64,000 nt of DNA, from positions 72,789,762 through 72,853,761 of the forward strand of contig OX439037.1 of the NCBI GenBank assembly GCA_949317995.1. Reading direction: 5' to 3'. A model generated the notes under the pieces. It had not been told where the DNA came from. It saw nothing but the letters and a program-made list of their open reading frames with translations, and searched no databases. Every line of letters starts with the position of its first letter. Position 1 is the first letter of the stretch. Below are positions 21,666-34,762 of this stretch, piece by piece. The position numbers and the translations under genes were made by a program. Source of the DNA: Acholoe squamosa (taxonomy: Eukaryota; Annelida; Polychaeta; Phyllodocida; Polynoidae).

Positions 21666-21742
21666 TGTCAGATAGCCAGTACATTGAATTATATAGATGA
21701 ACAACGACCTAGCTGCGTCTGGGCTGTGTGTACTGTCTGGTA
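21666..21742 (+). repeat. 88-bp tandem repeat, right part of split array
   Basis: It resumes with GTCAGATAGCCAGTACATTG and runs into GTGTACTGTCTGGTACC. This is the continuation of the unit cut at 20938. Confidence 0.85.
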
Positions 21743-23313
21743 CCATACCGTAACCCCTTATAAACATTGTATAGGTGTAGTATATAGCACATTGAAATAG
21801 AGTATCACTGAAAGCCTCAGGCTCAGCCTGTGACCTTAACCATTTTACTCCACCTTATAATACTCCAACTAACAACACATTTGCCACACCTTCTATGTTA
21901 AAGTAAGGCAGCATCTGATGCATTTTGTCAAACGTGACGGAATCAGCTGCATCATATAAACCTGCTGCTCGCCTTTATAATGACACATATGTCAACAACC
22001 ATGCCAGCATCCTTTTAATTAATAGAAGTTCCATCGAAATACGCTATCATGAAAATAGGGTAGGTTTTTTTTAAATTGGAAATTTTACGTTTCCAAGTTT
22101 TTAGAGACAGGTGGGGGCATGCCGAAAATTAAGAACTCAAATGGCCTCTTTGAGAGATGGGACTGTCACTTCACCCTCAAATAACATCAAAATGATAAAA
22201 TGTGTGAGAAAATTAAACGTGTCATGAGATAGTATACATATTCAGGATCATAGAGGTGTAATTGTTACCTGATATCTGGTCCTTATCTTTGTGATATTAA
22301 GGTTTTAAAAAAGTAGGTAATGTCAAAATGGTGCAAGTCGCTTCGTGCACTCAATGCTTTTCTATGGAGGTGTCAGCTTAGGGTGTCAGCTCTGGTTGAA
22401 TCGGGTGTCATACACATGATGAGGTTTGAATAGACATCATATATTGCATGTTATTTTGCCTTCTATGGCTCTATTGGACATTTCTCTATGTTTCTTATTA
22501 AAAATATAACAATAAAATCATTCTAGTAGCATAATTCTCAATGAAATGATTTGCGTTCGTCTCGCCATGTTTTTGCCAAAAACAATCCGAGCGGTTAAAC
22601 TTTTACGACATTGCGAGTGCGTGTCACTTTGATACAAACATGGCAGATGTTAAGGAAATCATAATAATATGGTACAACATAGGGGGAAAAAGATGAATCC
22701 ATGCAAATACAGGCCTAATAACAAAGATTTGAAATGATTTGAGAAAATTTGGCGCGAGAGGACGATATGACCGCAAAATCCAAAATGGCAGTCTCGCAAT
22801 ATGTATGGAGTATGTTTCCATGTTAAATAGATCTGGAGTGGGGGTGTACCTGAGCCATTTTCAGTAGGAAGAATGCTTTTAATTAAAAGATGCTGTATCA
22901 CATGGATCAGGAATTATTGAGAAGGCCTTTGTGTCTTTTCACATTGCTTATCTTGAAGTATTCTTTGTAGAGAATTAGGCGTATCAGAGGAAAGATATCA
23001 CTAACTCTGTGTAGTTTAAGCAAGGAGGAATGAAAATGTCTTTATTAGGAGGGGATGAGGTCTTTTGAAGACGCCAGGCAGACATCAAGGCACACAACAA
23101 TGAGGGGAGGGACGTCAGGGATGTTTCGGCAACAAAACAGGACAATGTGAGGACAATGTACAGGGAAGGACATTGTACAAAAATAAAGGAAAGGAAAAAA
23201 GAAAACGCTGTAAACAACATACAGGCAGCCCAATGCCCATTATGCCTAGGGCTTAGACCGGATACAAGTACTGAGCATGCGACTTGGGCAGGGCATGTGA
23301 CTTCCTAGTCTTT
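21743..23313. other. Unassigned spacer
   Basis: AT-rich non-coding DNA. A short frame opens at CAAACATGGCAGATG near 22636 but stops after 18 codons with no splice donor at its end. Nothing else was recognised. Confidence 0.35.
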
Positions 23314-23550
23314 TTAACCCTTAAAAGGTCATTGCACATATATAGTGTTAACTGCACTGTGTCCTTTTGTCGTCATCTGGTCATGCTGTATGAATACAGA
23401 ACTATTTCCATGTATCATGTCCATTCTAAAGGCTTGAGACACTTGTTTAAAGTCAGCATGATGCACCAATGCAGTGCTGGTGAGTCGACTGCCAGCGCTG
23501 CATCAAGGGAATGTTAACTCGGAGGCATAATGCAGCCCCTAATGGGTTAA
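23314..23550. mobile_element. Foldback MITE copy
   Basis: The left end is TTAACCCTTAAAAGG and the right end is GCAGCCCCTAATGGGTTAA. Near the right, AGCATGATGCACCAATGCAG and GTGCTGGTGAGTCG fold onto CTGCCAGCGCTGCATC. The element fits the family at 71-260 with a diverged left half. Confidence 0.55.
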
Positions 23551-24135
23551 AGTTTAAGGTTACACTGTTGTTCTTTGTAACTTCCCAGGCATGAGACTAT
23601 GTTTTATGAGTGTCAGTCCAATGTGAAGGGCAGCGTACCAAACATGCATAACTGTTTTCTAGCATGTGGACACGTTTGGTTGATGATACAAGCATTTCAA
23701 AGACCCTGTGATATTGACTAACAAATGTACGTGAGGCGGTAGGCATGAAATAGTTGCATTTTGCAGCTTTTTATCAGATAAAGGGGGGGGGGGGGGTCAG
23801 AAGATCTGGAGATAATTAAACCCCGCACATAAGTTGCACTTAATTAATAGACCATTTCGTAGGACTACTGTGGGTTGTAGGTTCAGGATACGGCTTATAT
23901 GAGGTGTTTTATACATTTACTATAATTATAGTAAGAAATGGTAATCCTTTTTTTATATAGAATTTTATTAAGGATTACCGGTACCCAACATGGTATAACA
24001 ATGTACAGGTGGGCCACTTTTATCCTCCAAAGGTGGCTTATATGCTGATTAGACTTGGTCTTACAATAGGATCAGTATTCTCCTCATAGCATTGTTGTCA
24101 GCAGATGGCTGTTTTGAGCAGGTATTTGCTGACAG
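23551..24135. other. Spacer with a G14 run
   Basis: A run of 14 G lies at about 23783-23796. Otherwise nothing was recognised. The segment ends with TTTGCTGACAG, a possible 3' splice site for the next feature. Confidence 0.35.
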
Positions 24136-24432
24136 GAGAAACGATGTTCAGTTACTGGAGGAGTCCTGTCCCACACCTCATTCGTCCTCCTGCTGCACAC
24201 CTTTACCACCGCCACGACCCCCAGGGCGCCCTCACCCCGTGTGACTTGTGGAACAAGACCGCCGCGAACCTGGCGGCAACACGGGGAACCATCTGCAACT
24301 GCAGAAGTAAATGTAGGAACTACAGGGGCAAGGAGGGGGCCAGAAATGAGGCTGACAATAGGAGTGAGGGATAAAGTATTTGTCATTTGCGTCACCCTGT
24401 ATATAGTGGGGGCCGCCATCGCCATTATTTGA
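24136..24432 (+). CDS. Weak candidate terminal exon with a membrane-like segment
   Basis: From a possible acceptor (GCTGACAG|GAG) a frame stays open for 98 codons to TGA at 24430. It is GC-rich relative to its flanks. It has a Thr/Pro/Ala-rich stretch (TFTTATTPRAPSPR) and ends with a hydrophobic run VFVICVTLYIVGAAIAII that could be a transmembrane segment. No signal peptide, known domain or paired upstream exon was found. Other frames across the same DNA are also open, including a 142-codon antisense frame, which weakens the case. I do not recognise a family. Confidence 0.2.
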   Translation, partial: EKRCSVTGGVLSHTSFVLLLHTFTTATTPRAPSPRVTCGTRPPRTWRQHGEPSATAEVNVGTTGARRGPEMRLTIGVRDKVFVICVTLYIVGAAIAII

Positions 24433-27400
24433 TCTTTAACCTGGCGAAACAAGCACTGTGTACATCCATCACTTTGGGTACCAGTCCATCCTAAGAATTC
24501 TTCAGTGACCAAAAAGACAAATATGACTTAAGGATGAGGAGCGATCGAGGTAGGGGGTGATGTATCACCGGGGACGGGCAGGTGGGGTTGACAGACAGTG
24601 GCTTCAGCTTTCAATATCCTGTGGTGCTTGACTACAGGTTGGCTTAGTATTGTTGGTTTTGATACTGCTTCTGAATATGCCAATGACGCACGTCCTGTCT
24701 GTACCTGTGTTAAAAGAGCTGTCACGGAATGACGTACGTCCCAAATTTTTACCATAACAAGGGAACAGGTATCTATCTAATGATACTTGGAAGTGGAACT
24801 GAAAGGCTTGGGTTTAGCATCACAGCCATTGTCATTATGGTCATGAACTTTGCCTTCTTTATAAGTACAGTCATATTCACCTGGCACAATACCTGACCAA
24901 ACTCTTTCTGTGTATTAACTGAGTCATGTCATAGATGTGCCACCCACTCACATTGTATGTGACATCAGTGGGCATTAATAGTATGACATCGACCACCTCG
25001 AATGGCAGTTTCTCTCAGACCAGTACATATTGCTACCCTCAGCACCGCAGAATTTATAACATCTCTTTATTCATATCTTAGGTTAGTCTACATCTCCTTT
25101 AGAGAGTAAAAAGAGAAACACTGTTTCTGTGTTTTAAACCTTTTTTCCCCCTTTTAGTTAAGTTGCATCTATTGATTCCTTCTGTCTCATCATGTTTTAG
25201 TTTACCTTTCCCACATGAGAACCTACTCGCCCTTTCCCCTATAAAGCAGTATTCCTTTTCTCTCTCCCTCCTAACATTCATTGCTCCTTTCACCCCTCTC
25301 TCCTTCCCCTACTCTTGCGCCACCCACCTACATATCGATGACCATTCACCACCTGCTGCCAAAAGGATAGGGCACAAAGTGAGCAGGTAATGGGGCTATA
25401 ATAGCAGCGTGTTTGCCTACCCTGTACAACCAACATGGCTGCCTTTATCGACCTGCCATTACATAATTTGTACTGCTGCTATAAGGAGGCTGCAGGCAGC
25501 TTGGTGCACCATAGAGGTGGTCATATCAAACAGCTACTGGAGCTGCGGGCCATTAATGGGGGTCTTTGTGTATGGTGGCATATAACGTAAATCATGACTA
25601 CATTCAGGATTTGAGTGCATTTATAGAGCTATATAGAGTATAGAATCAGATTCTGGTGATGTAAGGAATGCTTTGCCACTAGTAGTACATGTATATTGTG
25701 GACCGTGTCATATATGGAAGAGGACAAGATATCAATGGTCAAAATGCCTAAGCTTGTCTGGGCGAAAAAAAGGTCTGGAAATCGCGGCTAGGCGTGTTGG
25801 ATCTTCTTTGATACTTTATCTTGGTCTAGGCTTTGGAAAATACTGGTGACCCACAATGGTGAGTTGTGGCCCAACACTTCCCATTTAAAATGACTCAAGG
25901 TTTGTCTTAAAATGGCCTTATGTTCCCGATTAGAATTTGGATCAAAACTTGGCTTACATTGCTTAGGGTCAGTTATGCTTTGTCAGGTGGGAGCAGGTAA
26001 ATTCGTGCATACATTACTCTCTCTTCTGGCTTATGCTTTTATTATTATCCCTCCAAGCTTTAATGACATAATTATCTGTTTTTTTGCCACCAATTCTTAA
26101 ACCAAAATATACCAGTTCCTATAAGCCTTACATTTGCTGACTCTCAGATTGATAGATCTAAGCTCTAAGTTTGCACATCCATCATTAAGCAGAGTTTTAA
26201 TCAATCGTCCAAGCCATCCATCAATTAATTAGTTCTTCCAGTCAATGAGAACCAACTAATGCATCTTCCCCATCAATCATTAAGGATTGGATGCACTGAA
26301 CTAATTAATTGCGGAGAAAGAGTCTGACGTATACAAACCTATCTACCCTCTTGCAGTGACAGTAGCTGTATGTCTATTTTCTTGTGGACGGGGTTATGAA
26401 ATAATGATGCAGGTTTACTTATGATTGGGGATGTTGCTATCGTAGCGAGGACCATGAAGTTGATGTACAGCTCTTGAGAAAAGAAATAGATCTGGAGGGC
26501 AATTCTAAAAAGCTGACGATCCTTTTGTGGTCATGTCATGCATTTAGAAACAATCATTTTAGTAACAGAAGACAGCCATATTTCCAAATAGTTATACATT
26601 TCCAGATGCCGATTTTATCCAGAAATTATGCAGAAATGTCAGTTATAAGCTTAATAAGACCTCATTTTGATGGCCTTTGTGTCCTGACAAAATGTGTAAT
26701 TCCATATTGTGAGTTTTTAAGAATCAGCCTCCAGATATATTGAGATGTCACAACTTACAAATTGTACTTTGTGGACAGGCTTTTTCATCATCATTGCACA
26801 CCAGCGATTTTATCATCATGGCTCACTAGCTTAACTTCACGAAATAACTTTCCTGCACTGCATTGATGCTTGGTGCACCACAGTGATGCATAGTGCCAAG
26901 CCTATTTTAACCCAATTTATATCTCTGTGGTATGGATACGCAGCAGGCCAACACTAGCCAAGTATATATGAAAGCTATATATCATGCCCCCGAAGGGTGC
27001 AGTGAATAATTATGACTCTCAATGCATTTGTTGATTTTCACATCAGTTCATTGTTTCTTTCATACACCAAACCTGGTCTTGAGGTCATTGGTAGCCTTGA
27101 GATTTGCCATCCACAGATAGCCTCCCAGGGTAGTACATGTAAACATTAAGTACCACTAACTGACCACAACACACTGTTGGTCAGGTTACAAGGTGTAATT
27201 CCACCCAATGTCTCAGCTTTGTATTAGGACATGTAACTTAAGCTGTGGACGGTTGGCACAGGCCTGTACTGCGTGGAAATGCAGTGTGGTGGCAGGGGCT
27301 GATCCAGCAACAAATATAAAATTGTGACATTCATAAATCCATGGTCACTCCTCAAATCAAAGGTAGCATCCAGTTTATTGATCTCCAAGCTGACGCCTTT

Positions 27401-29255
27401 CTCAGAGCATGAATGTGGATTTGGATTGACATGTCTGTAGATTGTAGTGTTGCATAGAGGCCTCCTAGCATGTCACAGAGCCTCTGATACTAGGTATCTA
27501 GTGGGTACATTGTAACTGATATCCCTGTCCTCCAAATTGAAACTCCTTTCAAGTAAGTCTAAGACGTGATCTACATTAATTACCTCTCCCAGGGACTGCT
27601 CTATAACAGCTAATTAGTCCCTTCAAATTGCGACTGCAATTAACTTCATTTATATAGTTTTACAGTGGATATGATCCAGATACAATTGATCTGATAAAAT
27701 GCTTACACTCCTACGCCTGGCATGCTTATTTCCTGTTTAAGAACTGCATAGTAAACAGTTTTATCCACCAATGCTGAAGCTGGCACTTGATAACATTAAG
27801 GTATTAGAATGAGATGTGATGAGGAAAGACCTTTTGTCGAGAAAGATGCCAACTGGCCCATGGCCATGTCTACTATGCCCTATATGCACCAAACAAACAC
27901 CTACATGTCAACCTGTGGCCTTAACCTGCCATCCATGCTTTTTACCATTGGAGCAGCTCATAGTGTACAACAGTAGAGGAGTAGCTCATGGGACACAGGT
28001 GTCTATCTGGTTAAGTAATATGTACAATCTGGTATAATCAATGGGTGCACATGGATGAGAATACCCAGTGTGTATGTTCAAAGCTGAACTAATCGCACCT
28101 AACAGAGGGGATAGGATAATATGTATAGCTTCACACGTACATATTTCTCAACTTATTCCCATTGTTTAAAACGTTCAGGGACACGTATCTAATATTTATT
28201 TCCTTAAATAGCCTGTTGTTATATGCAACTTATTCAACCTTCTCAGGGCACACATTCTGAACTGACAATGGCCATGGCATAAGGGAAATGGCATATAATA
28301 TTGGAAATGTTTCAGTTGAACATCTATTTATTTTTATGGTCGGTAAGTCTAATATATGCTTTTATGTTATCATCATCCATGTTCCATACCATGAATGTTG
28401 AAAAAACTATTGACAATATTATGAGAAGATGTCTGCAAACAACAAGTAATGGGAAGCGCCAGATAATGGTTTCTTTTTGTGCTAGATATTCATCACATAC
28501 ATGAAAACATGATCATGGAATTAGATAATATTAAATCGAAATCAGATCAGATGATTTGTCACATGAAGTTAAAAACAGGACCTCAGATTCTGCATCCACC
28601 TATGGTTACATAAGCATGCATTGACAGCTAGACATTGCTGTCAACATGTCAAGGCCAACTGTCACAATGGTTTACTAACTCATCTCCTGCATCTCAACCC
28701 ATTGCCCTGCTCTGTCCACCCACACACATCATCAATAAACAAAGGTAATCCAGGCTGCAGCCAGTAATGCTGACCTTGACTCGATGGACGTCTGTGTGTG
28801 ATGCTAAGGGAATGGGGATGGACAAACTGATGGAGGCATAGCACATATACTATTTATATTTCCATGAGCAAGGTAATAGTGTGCACTTATGCTAAATACT
28901 TTTCGTTCTTCTAAAAATGCCACTAAACGCTGGTTTACACAATTTAACCTCAAATTAATCATCTCATATTCACTTTCCTCATACAGTCATTGATGGAAAC
29001 GGTCTCATAATATACATGTACATTATACCTATGTTCAGAATCAGAATTTTTGTATATATTGGTGGAAACCCTATCATAGAAACACATCAAAATGGCTGTG
29101 TGGAATATATATGTATGTAACCTACAATGTGCATCAATATATGAAATTGACCCATTCTTTATAACGATAACCCATATGGTGACAGAACAATCTGACAATA
29201 TCGATGCACACTGTTCATACCCATTGGTTGATATGATGCATATATGAAGTATTTG
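24433..29255. other. Long unassigned non-coding stretch
   Basis: No gene, RNA or recognisable transposon was found over nearly 5 kb. Open frames are short and scattered. One GCATTGATGCTTGGTGCACC patch near 26860 faintly resembles the MITE core but is too short to call. Confidence 0.35.
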
Positions 29256-29485
29256 GCTAATAGAATTGTGAGCACTTCTTTGCTGCATCGTACGCCCCTC
29301 TGGGAGAGTATCAACCCCATAGGTTTGGCTTCATGGCTTAATATACATTTAGCACTAGTGCGGGAATTGGGCTAGTGAGCTGCTTCACAAGGCCCTGTGA
29401 AGGGCTGCATTCATGCATCATGACGACCAATGGTCATGATGCATGAATGCAGTGGTTGGCCTTGGAAGGGCATCATAATGTCTGG
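29256..29485. mobile_element. Foldback MITE with a perfect 20-bp hairpin
   Basis: CTGCATTCATGCATCATGAC at 29405 is followed by GACCAATG and its exact reverse complement. This gives 20 of 20 paired bases around an 8-base loop (29405-29452). It is flanked by other family words (ATCGTACGCCCCTCTGGGAG, GCATCATAATG). The outer ends are not clear. Confidence 0.55.
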
Positions 29486-29489
29486 AGCA

Positions 29490-30080
29490 GACAGGGGCAG
29501 GAGGGGCTGACCTGCCGGGTGGGCTGCAGGTGTAAACAACCTCCTCCAGGGTGTGTACAGGTGGGTGCAAGTGTGTAGTGTACACAGGTAACTAACTGGT
29601 GGTTCCCCATCCCTCCAGCAGCAGCAGCAGCAGCTCCAGTGACCGAACTACCGAGCAGCTCCCTACCTGCTCCTCCCGCTCCTCCTCCCGATACTGAGCA
29701 ATACCGCCGCGCCCCCTACTGGTGCCACACCTCAATTTCTCCAGTTCCACATACGCCATCGGCGTACGCCAAATCCAGTTCGGCTTACGCCATTGATATA
29801 TCTTCACGCCATGTGTATACTGGCGTACGCCATTGAAACCCCGGCGTACGCCGCTGACTGGAACTTTAACCAAAACCCCATTTGTACTATCCATCGGCTC
29901 ACCACGTGTTTCCAGAGGCATGTGGTGTACGCCGGCTGCATGCCTGTCCCTCACTGCCGTCTCCTGCCGCCGCCTGCCTCCCCAGTGATTGATACCTTGA
30001 GCAAGGTTGGGTATCACCAGTCAGTGTTCGGCGCGCCGCAGAGAGAGGCGGAGGTCGAGGAGTAAAGGGAAGGAGGTGGT
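29490..30080. promoter_or_regulatory. GC-rich island with clustered GGCGTACGCC palindromes
   Basis: This island stands out from AT-rich surroundings by its CpG density. It holds a short (CAG)n near 29618, several CAGGTG E-box-like words at its left edge, and three perfect GGCGTACGCC palindromes at 29761, 29822 and 29843. Variants are GGCTTACGCC at 29782, ATACGCCATC near 29751 and TGTACGCCGG near 29927. Open frames exist on both strands (141 codons on the minus strand, 29592-30017), but none has domain-like content. It could be a promoter or CpG island, or an unrecognised repeat. The functional label is a guess from composition. Confidence 0.3.
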
Positions 30081-30905
30081 GGAAGTAGTAGGGGAATCCA
30101 GGCAGCTGACAGCCAGTGTATAGATGAACACTGCATTAGATAGGAAAGTCATACCTGCCTTGCCCTCCATGCATATCCCTGCCACCCACTCCCCCAACCA
30201 CCACTACTGCTACTATCACAGGCCCTAGCACTACACACAGGTGGCTGTTATCACAACAACCCCAGTCAGTCAGCAGGCGGGCAGAAGCCCTGCCACAACC
30301 AGGGGCTGCTTACACTCTACCCACATAGAGCAAACAGGAGCAACTCAGAGCTGTATAGGATATTAGAACTGGGCCAGTGGCCGTCATAAGGAACTGTTAA
30401 TAGTAACCCAGGAGGGGGATATTTCTGTTTTAAATACTATCATTTAACTTACATATCTGATGTCTCAGCCTCATAACTGACCACAGTCTATATCAGTGAG
30501 ATCCAGGAGTGGAGCAGTTACAACATCGCAGTAAGCACTTCAGGATTGTTTCCTACAACAGGAGGGGACACTGAGAGACACAAGGATACAGACTTGATAA
30601 GGTAGGCAGAGATGACATGCTGAGGAACATCTAGGGATCTGTCTCTCTGTGTCAAGTTCCACTCATGGGCTATAAGGAGAGCAGCTCACTGTTGCAGATG
30701 AGCAATAGATTCCAGCTCAATGCCAAGCCTTAGGGTGTACCCAGCTCACCTCACCTGGACACTGGGAGGCCCCCTACCTCAGGGTCCCCCCTGTTGTCCA
30801 CACACCTTCCCCCCACACAGGTAGGCATAGCATATCCACCCTCATGAACCCACTTGTCTTATTTTAGGAATACACCCTTTGAAGGCTGCATAGTGTAAAA
30901 CGGGT
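30081..30905. other. Unassigned spacer
   Basis: It has moderate GC and no recognised gene or repeat. Confidence 0.35.
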
Positions 30906-31136
30906 ACTAGTCTAAAGGCCGTTAATGCAGGAGGGTATCATGCCCATTGGTCATTATGATGCGCCAGTGAAGTGCGAGTCTTCTTGCCAGCACTTCATTG
31001 GGCATCATGCCGACCCTCCAGGAGTGTATCAGGCCTGTGCAGTCATCATGATGCAGCAATGTAACACTGCATCCATGCATCGTGACGATAATGGGCATCA
31101 TGCCGCAATACATAAGCGGCCTTTAGAGGGTTAATT
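30906..31136. mobile_element. Foldback MITE, near-complete copy
   Basis: The left end is near TCTAAAGGCCGTTAATGC and the right end is GCGGCCTTTAGAGGGTTAA. This gives paired TAAAGGCCG...CGGCCTTTA termini next to TTAA. Inside, CGCCAGTGAAGTGC pairs with GCACTTCATTGGGC. It belongs to the 71-260 family. Confidence 0.6.
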
Positions 31137-34100
31137 GATTAGGACCTTTGGTCGTCATGATTCATTAGTGCGGCCCGGGCTCCATAAAACTGTCGTGGAC
31201 CTTTCATCGTAGATCTCACAAGAAATTGATATTAAGCCCATACTATATTATGCTCCTACCCAAGGCGACCTTTCCTGTCTTCATGTCATTGACAGTTACA
31301 CTATACATAAGGCAATTAAATAAAGACCTTGACCACCAAAATAACATTTCAATTCAAAGTCACCTGTCTATGATACAGTACTAGTCCACAGTAGGCGACG
31401 CTTGTTCAGATTTAGTAGAGGAATGATTCCCCTGCAATTTAGTACCTGTCATTTCAGCATGACACCCTTTTGTATCACAACCATAAGACAATGGTATCTA
31501 ACTCATATTTATAGACCTAGTTTAGAGCGTAGGCAGAAGTTGTGCATGGCGAAGCTGGCTTTTGTTCTGTGGAGCTAGTAATTTCATAACCTCATTTTGT
31601 GGTGTAATAAGACCACTAAAGAGAAGGGTCGACTTGGGTATATTGGGCTATATTCTCTAGTCTAAACCTTGTTCTAGCAAGGTCGTAGTATTGGATTATT
31701 GATCTATTAGATAACTGATTGAGTAATGCGCTACAAATTATTAATACGGCTCTACGCTATTCGCTATGGATTATATCACATGTGATGTTCACTAATAATT
31801 CACTGTAATTTAATATTATTTTTTTTTGTAAATGATTGTGATGAGAATGTGTTTGCAGAAGAGGAAGTGTGTGAAAGTGTTGATTCAGAGTGTATTATTT
31901 TGAATGGCCATTGAGTTGTATGATAGAAATACCCTGTGTATGAAATGTGACAATTGCTTATCAGTAATAATTCTCAATTAATGAATCTAAACAGGCGATT
32001 ATAGTTTCAAAACCGGCCCCGGGTTCCGAGTACACACAATGATTTATAAGGTTGATTATGCTTTGCAATAAAACAGTGGGGTCAGTGTCACGGGTATTCG
32101 CTTGTTTTCCTATAGAGGTAAAGGCTACCGTCTATATATAATTATAATTTGAAGTTTATACAGACAAATAAAACCTTGCTCAAGTTAGCAAATGAGCTGG
32201 GCACTGGCTTTCATAAAAGACTAGCACGACATCAGACTCATATTATTGTCATAGTAATGACCAACTTATGCATAAACCAATCCATCTCTGTGGATTGGAT
32301 GTTGCACAGTATTTGATTAACCTGAATGTAATAAGGTGATTTGATACGAACATCCCATGTTTTCTATAGCTCATTAGGATGGCACAGCATCTCGGCATGC
32401 TATATTTAACAGGTACTTAAACTAAGTGCAGAGACCATTAAGAAGTGGAAAATGAGCCTCAGCCTCTAATTTCCGCCTTTAGCAATAAGTACACATGACG
32501 CAGCACCAGGTCGTACTCTTCCTTTCTGCTGCACCCATCATAGAACATTGCCCTCCAACCTGTAAATATTGTAAATTCTGTGTAATGTTACAGTTGCAGA
32601 TCCACAGTTTTGTAGGGGGGGTTGTGATCTGAGATTTGAATGTTTTAGTCTTGTGTTCTGGTTAGATTCTGGTGTACAATTTTGCCATATCAAATTAGAT
32701 TTACTGCTGTGGCAGGCTTTACTGTAGAAACTACACCACCTCACTGCATAACAATTAAAATGGCTGTTCACTATTCAATTTTACGAGGATCCCTGGTAGA
32801 TTTAACGGTTAATTCTTACAGAGCAGTATGCGGCCCACAAAGGGGGTGGACAGCAAGTGATGAGTGGTAAGATCTGTGACGTGTCCATACACGTTATGCT
32901 GCAGGTAGAGGCAGCTATTGATTGTCTTTACCCTGCATGAGGTATGGGTCATTCAGTATTATAGGGAGACCAATACCGTGTTATGTTTTAGCTTGAATGA
33001 AGATGAGGGCTTTAAGAAGAGGGGGGGGGGTGCTCCAGGGGTATGGGGTTGTAATCATCTAATTAGTTTACATAAGACAAAGCCAAGTTGTAGAAGCTTG
33101 ATCTCAGGAAATGATCATCAGGATTGAGTTCGGCACTGTATTGATCACTGACTTTGTTGTGAGTGTTTACTTTATGATTTCTTCTGATGGAACAAAAAAG
33201 AGAGATTCATATTGATATCAATGCATCCAGGGGAAGTCTGTTCCTCAGGGCCCTTTAAAGGTTAACATTGTGCGTAGTGCACTCATACCAATACAATAAG
33301 TTAGCAGGGGTCCATGAAACAACCGTGAAACAACCCACGTCAACATGGTGCATTAAGGATAATTATATGGGGGGAAATTACCCCTACCCCATCCAGTTCC
33401 AGCCTCCCCATGCACCCCCTCCCTCCCTCCACCCTCCTGTATCGATCCCTGGAGTGTTAATCACTTAAACCAATACGATGGGAACCTCCAGCCTAGGGGA
33501 TATTTGCCTGACGAACAGGGGCCCAATCAGTTGCAAAAGAGAGATTCAGAGAGCAGCGACTGAGCCTAATCAGAGAGTCTATGTGCTAATTACAGACGTG
33601 GGAGCTTTCCATAGAGCTGCTCAGTCTTGTGCTCATACTGCCCTATTTGCACTCTTTAGTCTGGCTGTACACAGCGGTCTCGTTAGCAGGAATATCAACA
33701 GGGCCATCATATATATGCCTTGTAAACATGGGGTGGTGGGGGGTGGAGGAGGGGGGGGTAGGGATGGCAAGGAAGGGATCGCCACTATTCCTACTTCCTA
33801 TGTTTTTCCCTAGGAATTACCTTGTTACAAAAATGAGCTTTCCTGTGAGAATTTGTCCAAACACTAAGTCTTTACATGCTATAGGCCTATGTTGACAATG
33901 TCCCGGTTTGTCTAGAGCTGAAAGACTGGTAAAGGGGACTATAAACAGAAGTGCAAACATTCAGAATAACTCAAGATAACATGGCACATATTATAAAACA
34001 CCCAAATCGGTACAAATTGTATAATCAAAGATCACCAATCGCATTACACAGAAAAGCCTAAACGCTTTTTTACAACCAAACCTCCCTCATGGCTTCTCAC

Positions 34101-34249
34101 ATTGCACCATACACCTGGTACTGAGGCTGGCGTCCCCTATACCCCTACTCCCTGACTCCCTCATGTCTTCTCCTTTGCCCTCTGCACGTCCTCCAGAGTT
34201 TGATACCTTCACTATAGCCATTTGAGGGCCACATGATGCCTTCTGCTCA
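31137..34249. other. Long unassigned non-coding stretch
   Basis: A half copy of the MITE core (TTTGGTCGTCATGATTCATT) lies at 31150-31170. Other open frames near 33268-33895 contain G-rich or C-rich low-complexity runs and show no domain. Confidence 0.35.
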
Positions 34250-34330
34250 TCTTCCTTGGTCGTCCTGATGCACCAATGCAGTGCTTGTGAGTCTAACCGC
34301 CAGCACTGCATTGGTGCATCATGCCTACCC
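34250..34330. mobile_element. Foldback MITE core hairpin
   Basis: GATGCACCAATGCAGTGCT pairs exactly with AGCACTGCATTGGTGCATC around a short loop (about 34267-34321). It is framed by TTGGTCGTC and ATGCCTACC. Only the core hairpin of the family is preserved. Confidence 0.6.
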
Positions 34331-34762
34331 AGCGAGGGTAGATCTACAGGGTTGGTGCGGTGCTTGGATACAGCTGCCCAGTTGAGTAGACTCCCCATTG
34401 CTGTACCATTATGGATTCATGCGTCATGCTGCATCCAAGGAGCTAGTTTTATGAGGCAGGAGATAAAGGGAGTATCCTTTAGATCATTGGAGTTTGTCTA
34501 GTTGTCTGCGTGACTGCTCCTCTGACCCACCAATTGACGTGCACCGTGTGGTTTCCCTTTGGTTTCCGCCTCTACCACTGCCAAGGTCTGGCTTCAGCGC
34601 TTCTAGAAGGGACTCTCTCATTGTGAGCTCTAGTTGTTATAGGGTAGGGCCAGTGTTACATAGATTATGAACAATAGATGGAAAATAATTTTGTGGGTTT
34701 TATGTCTTGTAAAGCCAGGAACATCTGAACAATTATTAAGTACAGACTATTAAGTTATGTAT

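Noticed and set aside
24084..24512. 142-codon minus-strand frame
   Set aside because: It is antisense to an equally open plus-strand segment, has no domain, and composition is the simpler explanation.
29592..30017. 141-codon minus-strand open frame in the GC island
   Set aside because: The composition is driven by CpG-rich sequence and a CAG run read as poly-Leu. There is no domain and no splice context.
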